In this document: piece by piece, positions 11,774 through 21,722 of the stretch
Layout of the letters: each line of letters opens with the position of its first letter
Numbering within the stretch: the first letter of the stretch is position 1
Assembly: GCF_963576545.1 (NCBI RefSeq)
Contig: NC_083649.1
Span: 4,809,406 to 4,873,405 of the forward strand
Source: Limanda limanda
Taxonomy: Eukaryota > Chordata > Actinopteri > Pleuronectiformes > Pleuronectidae
Direction: 5' to 3'
Length of the DNA: 64,000 bases
Program-made: the position numbers and the translations under genes
Notes under the pieces: generated by a model
Database searches by the model: none
What the model saw: only the letters and a program-made list of their open reading frames with translations
What the model was told of the DNA's origin: nothing

Positions 11774-13447
11774 CTGCAGCGAGCAAACGCAGGAGTTAGT
11801 TCAGAGCATTGAACAGGCGACCAAGTTTTAACAATTTGGCTCATGGGAGGATTCACAATCTGTACAAAATACGACTTCTTACATTTGTAAGGTTTCGGGT
11901 CGGAGAAGGAAAGTTCTTCATTGTGGGAATACAAATAAAACAGGATTAACACGTTTCACATCGTTTCAGTATTATTCGATTAAAGTGGCCGAACAGTTGA
12001 GCCCCAGGAATTTGTTTGTGTTGTTTTTGGATGGATTTGCGTCCCTGTACCTTTAAGGATTAGCTTTACAGATTAAAACCGACGATAATAAAATCCAGCT
12101 CATGAAACTTCATTATCTCCAAAAACACACGAATGAGTCACTTCCACTTTCCACATTTACGCGGAATGTGTTTTCCTCAACATAATAGTCCCAGATAAAT
12201 GATCCATATTCCCGTCTGAGCAACATTTTTAAAACTGCATTTTGCCTCATAATCAGATTTTAACCTTGATTTCACTTTAATTTCTCATGTATTTATTTAT
12301 GATATATTGTAAGGTGTCCTTGGGTGTGTGGAAAAGTGACATGAAATAAAAAGTGTTATTGTTGTGACCTGTTTTCTAAAGAGTTGAGTGGAATCCTCCC
12401 GGGGCTGAATGTCACAGACAGAGCTGGGACGTTGAGAGAATTGATGGACGCTCTAATACTGTCTAGGTTTTGTTCTTTATACATAATTTATTAACAAACA
12501 GAAAACTACGCAGCAGCTTTAGGCCCAATCGTAAACAGACTCTGTTGGAAACACTGTCGGAACATTTGATTACATAACCCTGGAGTTTAGCATGAAAATG
12601 TGACGGTTCAGTTGTTTGTATTTTTCCAGGAACACGTCGCAGCTCCGGGCGTTTGAACGCTGGAGCGATTAATCAGTGACATGGGTTCACATGTGATGAA
12701 TAATGAAGAATGAAGAATCCAGAGCATGAAAATGAGCAGAGCACAGAACACGTGACGGTAAATCTAATTTCCCCCTTTTTTCCAGTCATTACAACAGAAG
12801 CACTGTGTGTTTGTTTAGTACAGAACAGTGAAGGGAAAGATATATAATCGTAATTGAGTTATAATGTGTGTTCCAGATTCATATTCAAGAAATTTGAGAA
12901 ACTTCAAAACTGAAATAAAGATTCTTGGATAAAGTTTAAGAATAATCTTACTGATAAAGCGTTTTTTTAAATTAGCTAATAACTCTCCACACTGTTCAAA
13001 GTGTCTGATCCCACAATAGTTGAAGTTACTTAATAAAATTACTAATTAAAATCCTTGTTATGTCCTTGTTTAGCCTGTTTATATCTTTATATCTTTATTC
13101 AATGTTGTCGAAGTCTCTTTGTGCCTCTGCTGTTTTTTCCCCCTGTGATTAAGCTTAAATAATGTTTTTCAGAAATGCCGTTGCCAACACATTCCTGGTT
13201 TCTTTGTATTTCTGATACACAAAAGTTCCATTTCACAATCAGCTGTAGACCACAGTGAGGAATTCTCTTAATTAGTCAACATGTTAAAGCAACGTTCCTC
13301 TAAGCAGCTGTAAATACTTCAGTAAAGAAAGTCCTGTTTTGAAATGAGACTAAATGCACAGATATCACAAATACTTCATAAACTCACTCTGAGTGAAACA
13401 AGAGACAAGTTGTACAGCCTCATTTGAGAAGTTTGGTTTGAACGTAC
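11774..13447 (-). other. Probable kcnj1 5' intron or upstream region
   Basis: AT-rich DNA without a recognisable gene or repeat family. If the mini-exon at 13448-13464 is real, this is the intron of kcnj1; otherwise it is promoter-side flank. Confidence 0.4.
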
Positions 13448-13464
13448 CTGGGAACTGAGACCAT
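13448..13464 (-). CDS. kcnj1: Possible 5' coding mini-exon of kcnj1
   Basis: On the minus strand ATG GTC TCA GTT CCC AG is followed by GTACGT, a strong splice donor. Joined to an acceptor at 11774-11775 (GCTGCAG, with a CTAAC branch-like motif about 20 nt upstream), it reads MVSVPSSR and continues in frame into the MLRLLHGH start of the main exon. ROMK genes are known to vary their N-terminus through small first exons, so this is plausible. The in-frame join alone has a one-in-three chance of being coincidence, so it stays a hypothesis. Confidence 0.3.
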
Positions 13465-13559
13465 GGACCCACACTGCTCACTGCAGCTCTGCTGGAACTT
13501 CTCCTTTCTTTTCAGCAAGTGGCCGTTGAGGCGTTGGAAAGATTTTAATCCACAGTGAA

Positions 13560-14130
13560 ATTTCCTAATCCCAGCCACATGCCACCATGTACACGGCCTC
13601 CATCCAGACACGGGGACCAGCCACAGAGCTGCCAGGGGGACGTGGGTTGTGTCTGACTGGCAGAGAGACACCCTGCATTACTCCACTGAAACCAGTGGAT
13701 TCACCACGATGGAGTCATGGTGAAAATGTTGTGGAAGCAGAGTTTGGGGAGAAAAGCCTCCGGAGCTTTTGTGAGGCGGAAGGTGAATCCATTGAAGGGG
13801 GCTACCGTGGCCGGTGGTGGAGCACCCATGCTGTTTTTGTTTTCAACCCTGAGAACATTTGGGATTTGCATCGGGCCTCACAAAGAAATCCCTCAATTGC
13901 ATCCCCCCCCCCCCCCCTCCTTGTCCAAACTGGAAGGCTGCCTCACATTTGCATTAAAATGAAGAGCTGCAGGGACCAGATAGTGTCTTTGCCATATTCT
14001 GCCGGCTGCACGAGGAGCATGTTTCCCTGATCTGTTATGATATGAAATGGGCCTGGCGTGGAGAGGATGCCTCCAGCGATGGATGCAGATGCCACTGATG
14101 TGTAAGTGACGGGAAAATTGGATGATTCAA
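13560..14130. promoter_or_regulatory. Complex single-copy block, possible conserved non-coding element
   Basis: Unlike the AT-rich flanks, this stretch has balanced composition and high complexity. It includes a run of 14 C at about 13903-13916, TTTGCATTAAAATG (an octamer-like ATTTGCAT motif at about 13946) and CTGATCTGTTATGATATG. A 147-residue ORF crosses it but resembles no known protein. The position just upstream of the putative kcnj1 first exon would suit a regulatory element. This is inference only. Confidence 0.25.
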
Positions 14131-14281
14131 GATGCAGAATGTGTTTGTGCTGAAGTGACGCAACGGCAGAGGCTCAGCTGCTTCAGTCTGAGAGAAACTG
14201 GTGGAAGTTTAACAGTCGTCTCAGGTGCAACGTACACAAAAATAATATCAAATCAAATGTACACTGTATTCTGCAGACTGG

Positions 14282-15080
<799 letters not shown>

Positions 15081-15807
15081 ACGTTGGACCTTTAAATCCA
15101 TGTGCATCGAGGTTTAGTGATAAAATCTGTTTCTTATCAGCGTAAAATCTCTTTCTCTGACTTTTTCTTTTAGCAACAAAGAACGTTTATGATTTTCTCC
15201 TCCAAACGTCACTCATACAAGTTTTCAAAGGTCAAAAACATTTGATAAAAAAAGCAAAGATTATAGAAAAGTCTAAATTATGAACACATATTCGAGTTTG
15301 TCATTCTTCTCTTCTCTGTGACTATTGAGATAAACTCACTGTTAAATCAGCCTGTGCATAAAGTACCAGATGTGACGTGAGTGTAATTGTTCACATACTT
15401 GCTGTGTACTGCACGTACCACTGAAGGATTCACACCACTGAACTCAGGATTCTGGATTTGTATTCTGTAAATAACAAACCATGGCGACAGCGGTAGGTCA
15501 CATGTTTATTTCTCCCAATTATTGAATCATCTAAAGGTCATTTTCATCCACGTGTGAGTCTCATTTTCCAATTTGAAAAGCTACTTGTTGGTGCATCTTT
15601 AAATTATCACGAGTTTAGAATCAGATATTTTCCAGTTAGTAATTGTTCCTGACTTAGTATCATCACATCTTTTATTACATCCATGTGTTAAAGGTTGTGA
15701 TGCTCTGTGCCGGTTCCTTGATTTAAAGGAGATCAGCACAGAAATGGCTCCATCTGCTGGAAGGTTCCTGAACAACTAGAATATTGTTGTTGCACATCTG
15801 TAGAATT
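15081..15807. other. AT-rich spacer
   Basis: No gene, repeat family or regulatory motif could be supported here. Confidence 0.5.
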
Positions 15808-15811
15808 ATTA

Positions 15812-16370
15812 GGGCCCGAGCAGGGAGGCCCTATTGAAATTGTAAGGATTATTCTGAGCGTAGTGAATGGGCTTTTTGAGAGCTTTCCCATGCTCAAAAA
15901 TGTTTCTTAAGTTTGCAGTAAATTAGAAAGTGGTGAAAATTGACGTATTCTGGAGTAATTTGAAATGGGCGTTGCAAAATACCTCAACAGCGCCACCTAC
16001 GGAAAGCCCCTCATTTAGCATTCACCGATCCACACGAAAATGAGGACCGTTGTGTATCATGACCAGATGCACAAAAAAGTCTATCAGTGCATTATGAAAA
16101 ACGCAACAGGAAGCCCGCCATTTTGGATTTAGTGGCCATTTTGGCCATATTCCACATTTTTACTTTGATGTTCTTGTCGTAGAGTTTTCATCAAATCAAC
16201 TTGAAATTGAGATGAGTGTCATCACAACAAGACGGAGATTAAAAGTTATCCAAAGATCGATTTTTCATCACACAGTGTGACCGTGGCGTGGCGTCAAAGT
16301 TTGATTACAGGCCATTAAAACACGATGTTCTGTAACGCGGGCATACATGGACGAAGAATCCTTTGATGCT
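15812..16370 (+). mobile_element. Truncated copy of a GGGCCCGAGC-ended repeat element
   Basis: Starts GGGCCCGAGCAGGGAGGCCC and shares, in the same order, the blocks CTATTGAAATTGTAAGGATT, TCTGAGCGTAGTGAAT, CAACAGCGCCAC, CCGCCATTTTGGATTTAGTG and AAAGTTTGAT with the copy at 19867-20544. Homology fades near 16370, so the right end with the second inverted terminus is missing. No transposase ORF was seen, so it is a non-autonomous or decayed element. Confidence 0.7.
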
Positions 16371-16554
16371 GAGCCGTAAACAAACAACTCCACTCCTGCA
16401 GTGACAGTGGTCATAATTCAAAGGAATCTTTATGTCTTGTTATTATTATTATTTGTAGCAACACTAGAGGCAGCTGCCTTTGAACAGTGTGACAACACTG
16501 CTGAGGAGAGGTAGACTGTTGCTCTTTTCAAAAGTGTGTTAAAACGTGGGGAAA

Positions 16555-16612
16555 AGAGGAAGTGAACGAGAGAGGGAGGAGCAGAGATCTGTTTCTGTTC
16601 AGAGGAAGTGAA
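16555..16612 (+). promoter_or_regulatory. Two identical ETS/IRF-composite-like sites upstream of the TRIM start
   Basis: The 12-mer AGAGGAAGTGAA occurs at 16555-16566 and again at 16601-16612, 46 bp apart, 31-88 bp before the chosen start codon. AGAGGAAGTG is the PU.1-type ETS motif, and GGAAGTGAAC/T is one base from the ETS-IRF composite consensus GGAANNGAAA. Such sites would fit an immune-cell or interferon-responsive TRIM gene. Function is inferred. Confidence 0.35.
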
Positions 16613-16642
16613 TCTGTTCTACAATCTCTGGCAGCAGCTGAA

Positions 16643-18316
16643 ATGGCGCAGCAAGAAAATCAACTGGACAAAGAAAGATTCACCTGTTGGATCTGTGTGG
16701 ATCTACTGAAGGATCCGGTGGCTACTGTCTGTGGACACAGCTACTGTAAGACCTGTATTAACACCCACTGGGACAAAGAGGAGGAGAGAGGAAGCTACAG
16801 CTGTCCTCAGTGTAGACAGACCTTCACACCGAGGCCTGTCCTGGAGACAAGCACCATGTTAGCTGATTCACTGGAGGAGCTGAAGAAGACTGGACTCCAA
16901 GATGCTCCTGCTGATCACTGCTATGCTGGACCTGAAGATGTGGCCTGTGATGTCTGCACTGGGAGAAAACTGAAAGCTCTCAAGTCCTGTTTGAATTGTT
17001 TGGCCTCTTATTGTGAAAAACACCTCCAGCCTCATCTTCAGTCAGCTGCATTGAAGAAGCACAAGCTGGTGGAGCCCTCGGAGAAGCTCCAGGAGAACAT
17101 CTGCTCTCGTCACGACGAGGTGATGGAGATGTTCTGCCGCACTGATCAGCAGTGTATCTGTTATCTCTGCTCTGTGGAGGAACATAAAGACCACAACACA
17201 GTGTCAGTTGCAGCAGAAAGGACTGAGAGGCAGAGAGAGCTCGGGCTGAGGAGACAAACAATCCAGCAGAGAGTCCAGGACACAGAGAAAGACGTGAAGC
17301 TGCTTCAACAGGAGGAGGAGGCCGTCAATGGCTCTGCTGATAAAGCAGTGGAGGACAGTGAGGAGATCTTCACTGAGATGATCCGTCTGCTGGAGAAAAG
17401 AAGCTCTGATGTGGAGCAGCAGATCAGATCCCAGCAGGAATCTGAAGTGAGTCGAGTCAGAGAGCTTCAGGAGAGACTGGAGCAGGAGATCACTGAGCTG
17501 AAGAGGAAAGACCATGAACTGAAGCAGCTCTCAGACACAGAGGATCACAACCAGCTTCTACACAACTACACCTCACTGTCACCACTCAGTGAATCTACAC
17601 ACTCATCCAGCTTCAGGATCCGTCCTCTGAGGGACTTTGAGGACGTGACAGCAGCTGTGTCACAGGTCAGAGGTCGACTACAGGACATTCTGAGTGAGAC
17701 AGAGACAGAGATTTTACAGATTGTGTCTCAAGTGGATGTTTTACTGCGAGAACCAGAGCCAAGGACCAGAGCTGACTTCTTAAAATATTCACAGGAAATC
17801 ACACTGGATCCAAACACAGCATACAGATATCTGTTATTATCTGAGGGAAACAGAAAAGTAACATGTATGAGTGAAGATCAGTGTTATTCTGATCACCCAG
17901 ACAGATTCACTGGTTGGCGTCAGGTCCTGAGTAGAGAGAGTCTGACTGGACGTTGTTACTGGGAGGTGGAGGTGGAGGAGGGGGAGGGAGTTGGTGTAGC
18001 AGTCGCATACAAGAATATCAGCAGATCAGAGGACTCAGATGAATGTGGATTTGGATACAATGATAAATCTTGGTCATTAGATTGTGATGAAAACAGTTAT
18101 GAGTTTTGTTACAACAACATTGAGACTCCAGTGTCAGGTCTTGTGTCCTCCAGAGTAGGAGTGTACCTGGATCACAGTGCAGGTGTTCTGTCCTTCTACA
18201 GCGTCTCTGACACCATGACTCTCCTCCACAGAGTCCAGACCACATTCACTCAGCCTCTCTATGCTGGAATTTGGGTTGATTATGGATCCAGAGCTGAGTT
18301 CTGTAAACTCAAATAG
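16643..18316 (+). CDS. TRIM family E3 ubiquitin ligase (RING, B-boxes, coiled coil, PRY-SPRY), finTRIM/TRIM16-like
   Basis: A 557-residue, single-exon TRIM protein. The RING finger has C15-x2-C18, C30-x-H32, C35-x2-C38 and C54-x2-C57, all C3HC4 ligands present, so it is likely an active ubiquitin ligase. Two B-box-like segments follow: CDVC...CLNC...CEKH (about 110-142) and ICSRHDEVMEMFC...CYLC...HKDH (about 153-185). A Glu/Arg/Gln-rich coiled coil spans about 195-320. The C-terminal PRY-SPRY (about 385-557) has ITLDPNTAYRYLLLSE, GRCYWEVEVEE, KSWSLDC and VGVYLDHSAGVLSFYS. Fish have large expansions of such genes, many linked to antiviral or inflammatory responses. The ATG at 16643 opens MAQQENQLD, 12 residues before the RING; an in-frame ATG at 16562 would add 27 unrelated residues. 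The absence of introns suggests retrocopy origin or a family with a single coding exon. The exact orthologue cannot be assigned. Confidence 0.9.
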   Translation: MAQQENQLDKERFTCWICVDLLKDPVATVCGHSYCKTCINTHWDKEEERGSYSCPQCRQTFTPRPVLETSTMLADSLEELKKTGLQDAPADHCYAGPEDVACDVCTGRKLKALKSCLNCLASYCEKHLQPHLQSAALKKHKLVEPSEKLQENICSRHDEVMEMFCRTDQQCICYLCSVEEHKDHNTVSVAAERTERQRELGLRRQTIQQRVQDTEKDVKLLQQEEEAVNGSADKAVEDSEEIFTEMIRLLEKRSSDVEQQIRSQQESEVSRVRELQERLEQEITELKRKDHELKQLSDTEDHNQLLHNYTSLSPLSESTHSSSFRIRPLRDFEDVTAAVSQVRGRLQDILSETETEILQIVSQVDVLLREPEPRTRADFLKYSQEITLDPNTAYRYLLLSEGNRKVTCMSEDQCYSDHPDRFTGWRQVLSRESLTGRCYWEVEVEEGEGVGVAVAYKNISRSEDSDECGFGYNDKSWSLDCDENSYEFCYNNIETPVSGLVSSRVGVYLDHSAGVLSFYSVSDTMTLLHRVQTTFTQPLYAGIWVDYGSRAEFCKLK

Positions 18317-18417
18317 ACTCGAGTCATTAAAAGCAGTGATTTAGATTCTGTGTTTAAATCTTTAACTTCTTTTGTCTCCACGGTTGTTGATCAAAGTTTG
18401 TTGTTTACCTCCTCTTT

Positions 18418-19563
18418 TCCTCCTTTCCCTCCTCTCTCACCTCCTCTCACCTCCCCTCTCACCTCCTCTCTCACCTCCTCTCTCACCTCCTCTCCCTCAC
18501 CTCCTCCCTCACCTCCTCTTTCCCTCCTCTCTCACCTCCTCTCACCTCCTCTCCCTCAGCTCCTCTCTCAACTCCTCTCCACTCCCCTCTCACCTCCTCT
18601 CTCACCTCCTCTCTCACCTCCTCTCCCTCAGCTCCTCTCTCACCTCCTCTCACCTCCTCTCCCTCAGCTCCTCTCTCACCTCCTCTCCACTCCCCTCTCA
18701 CCTCCTCTCTCAACTCCTCTCTCACCTCCTCTCCCTCACCTCCTTCCTCACCTCCTCTTTCCCTCCTCTCTCACCTCCTCTCACCTCCTCTCACCTCCCC
18801 TCTCACCTCCTCTCTCACCTCCTCCCTCACCTCCTCCCTCACCTCCTCCCTCACCTCCTCTTTCCCTCCTCTCTCACCTCCTCTCACCTCCTCTCACCTC
18901 CTCTCACCTCCTCTCCCTCAGCTCCTCTCTCACCTCCTCTCACCTCCTCTCCCTCAGCTCCTCTCTCACCTCCTCTCCACTCCCCTCTCACCTCCTCTCT
19001 CACCTCCTCTCTCACCTCCTCTCCCTCACCTTCTCCCTCACCTCCTCTTTCCCTCCTCTCTCACCTCCTCTCACCTCCTCTCACCTCCCCTCTCACCTCC
19101 TCTCTCACCTCCTCTCTCTCTCCTCTCCCTCACCTCCTATCACCTCCTATTACCTCCTCTCCCTCAGCTCCTCTCTCCCCTCCTCTCTCACCTCCTCTCT
19201 CACCTCCTCTCCTGTCTCCCCTCCTCTCTCACCTCCTCTCTCACCTCCTCTCACCTCCTCTCTCCCCTCCTCTCTCACCTCCTCTCTCCCCTCCTCTCTG
19301 ACCTCCTCTCTCCCCTCCTCTCTCACCTCCTCTCTCACCTCCTCTCCTGTCTCACCTCCTCTCTCCCCTTCTTTCTCACCTTCTCTCTCACCTCCTCTCT
19401 CAACTCCTCTCTGACCTTTTCTCTCACCTCCTCTCTCCCCTCCTTTCTCACCTCCTGTCTGACCTCCTCTCTGACCTCCTCTCTCCCCTCCTCTCTAACC
19501 TCCTCTCTCACCTCCTCTCTGACCTCTTCTCTCCCCTCCTCTCTCACCTCCTCTCTCACCTCC
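18418..19563. repeat. 1.15-kb polypyrimidine minisatellite, unit about CTCACCTCCTCT
   Basis: Starting about 100 bp after the TRIM stop, the plus strand is almost pure C/T with sparse A. It is built from 10-12 bp units CTCACCTCCTCT, CTCCCTCAGCTC and CTCCCCTCCTCT in changing order. Long ORFs on both strands (Ser/Leu/Pro-rich on plus, Arg/Glu-rich on minus) are by-products of the repeat, not genes. The strand asymmetry makes triplex (H-DNA) formation possible. Confidence 0.97.
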
Positions 19564-19866
19564 TCCTGGAACTGATCCTTTACTTTTCTGAAAAAAGAAA
19601 CCGATCAAATTATATCTTGTGTCAGAAAAAGCCCAGTCCAGCTGCTCATTATGTGAACTCCAAAACGTTGAGATTAGATTGACTCTGCTCCACACACGGA
19701 GGTAAAGGCCTCTTTAAACTAACAGAAGTTTCTCTGTGGATTTGATTTATTTTGGTACTCGACACGTGAAAAGATGAGCTGCTACTGAAGATGTGTTGTC
19801 ATGACGATAGAGGCTTGTTCAGCTCCGTGATGTTATTTTCTTTATGAACAGAGAGAATCTTTATTG

Positions 19867-20544
19867 GGGCCCGAGCACTGACAGGCACTGACAGGTGAGG
19901 CCCTATTGAAATTGTAAGGATTCTTCTGAGCGTAGTGAATTGGCTCAAAAATCTTTAAAAGAATGCCTCAACAGCGCCACGTAGAACCCAGCCCCTAGGT
20001 TTCCACATAACCGATCTTCACCAAAATCAGGACACAAGTGTATCATGACTTTTCATACAAAAAAGCCACAAGGAGCATTATGAAAAACGCAACATGAAGC
20101 CCGCCATTTTGGATTTAGTGGCCATTTTGGCCATATTCCGCATTTTTACTTTGGCAGACTTGTCGTAGGGCTTTCATCAGATCAACTTAAAATGAAGATG
20201 AGTATAATCAGAACAAGAAGGAGATTTAAAGTTATTTAAATTTCAACTTTTAGTCATACCATGTGATCGTGGTGTGCCGTCAAAGTTTGATGACACGCCA
20301 TCAAAACACGAGCTTCTGTATCTCAGACATATTTGGTCCAATTGACTCCAAACTAGACATGTAAGACAAGAGTCGGGACCTGATGACATCTACAAAGAAA
20401 TCATGACTTAAAATCACAGCGCCATCTGCTGGCTACAGGAAGTGAAGCATTCATCCTTTCCAACGCAGAGACGAGCGCTTGGTCATTGATCACTCTCACT
20501 TCACCGACCGCAACAGGTTTGAAATCGCCTGTGTGCTCGGGCCC
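19867..20544 (+). mobile_element. Full-length copy of the GGGCCCGAGC-ended element
   Basis: Begins GGGCCCGAGCAC and ends GTGCTCGGGCCC, a perfect 12-bp inverted terminal repeat, giving a unit of about 680 bp. Its outer right flank GTTAGTGCTACAACGTAGCCC also recurs with this family in fish, from memory. No transposase is encoded. The same family, in the same orientation, lies at 15812-16370 on the other side of the TRIM gene. Confidence 0.75.
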
Positions 20545-20651
20545 GTTAGTGCTACAACGTAGCCCTAGTTTTAAATGATCTATGTGAATGTATGTGCACC
20601 GACTCTTTAAAATGTCCACAAACCATCACACAAGTTACAAATAACATATTC

Positions 20652-20657
20652 TTTATT
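20652..20657 (-). terminator. Candidate polyadenylation signal for foxred1
   Basis: TTTATT on plus is AATAAA on minus, about 1.07 kb past the foxred1 stop codon. If used, the AT-rich stretch 20640-21722 is the foxred1 3'UTR; no other gene is visible there. Confidence 0.4.
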
Positions 20658-21722
20658 TTAACATTGTCAAGTTGACGACCCAACCACATGTAGAAAAATA
20701 AAATAGTCACATCTTATTTTAGCTTCCTTAAATCTGGGTGATTTAAAGCTTTTGTTTTCACAGATAAAATGAAATAGCAAATTGAAGCATCCACTATTCA
20801 AAACACATTATTCGATTTAATTCTAAACCTTTTCAAAACTGAACATTTAGGCCACAGAGGATCATCCATCAAGCCTGAATCTCAAAGGATCAGAATCCAA
20901 TTATTCAGACCCAAAATGAAATAAAATAAATTCAAATCAGTAAAATATTCCAATGATTTTGACTGGATATGGAAAAGTAAGTCAGTGATCGTGGAATATA
21001 TTCAGAAATGAGGCCAATTTTTACACTGAAATGTCAAGATGGGATGAAAACAAATAAACCCTAATAAACAATCTATTACCAATTGGTAAAATATGATTTG
21101 ACTGTATACAGTATGTACACTATACAATGTACCTGAATGTAACAAAAATACCTTGGAATATAATATAAATTTACTGTACATTAATGAGGTTTAACAAAAA
21201 CTGAGTATTGTGAAGCTTTTGTACACGATTGTATTATATAGAGATACAATATACATATATATATATCACATACACATATATCATTCAAGCTGGAAAGTTT
21301 GTTACCCCCAAGAGGACGACCGAAGAACTTAAAAAGAAAAAGGCCTCTAGTCTCAAATGTAACATGATTGATTATAGGAACATTATAGTCATCATGTCGT
21401 TCTTGGAAAGACAATCGATAACAAAACATCCTGCAATTTGAAGTCATGGCTGAGATCTGTGAACACTGAGCCACAAGTCAGGTTAAACAAGCAATTAAAA
21501 TGAGATGAATGTGAATCTGAACACTAGAACACTAAAAGCAGTTGCTATTGGACAGTTTCCGGAACAGTATTGATCAGCTGAGAACGATAAACCCAGACTT
21601 CAGTGATTAATTTTGAGCAAAGTTATCATTACTGACAGGAAAATCTCACAGCTATGAAAATAAAACCAAGGCTGTGATCATTTGTCGCCAGCCGCAGAGC
21701 GAACAGGATTTTCCCACATCCT

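Noticed and set aside
10580..11799. Several long ORFs overlapping kcnj1 in other frames and on the plus strand
   Set aside because: They are shadows of the GC-rich kcnj1 exon, whose true frame encodes a complete Kir channel.
11767..11952. Upstream extension of the kcnj1 ORF to an ATG at 11952
   Set aside because: The added 62 residues look unlike any Kir N-terminus, and a good acceptor at 11774-11775 with a branch-like motif separates them from the coding exon.
13587..14030. 147-residue plus-strand ORF
   Set aside because: No recognisable domain, contains runs of encoded Pro from poly-C, and no splice or start support; more likely a non-coding block.
18350..19414. Long Ser/Pro/Leu-rich ORFs (up to 354 codons) after the TRIM gene
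   Set aside because: They arise because the CTCACCTCCTCT repeat has no stop codons in several frames; there is no domain, start context or splice structure.
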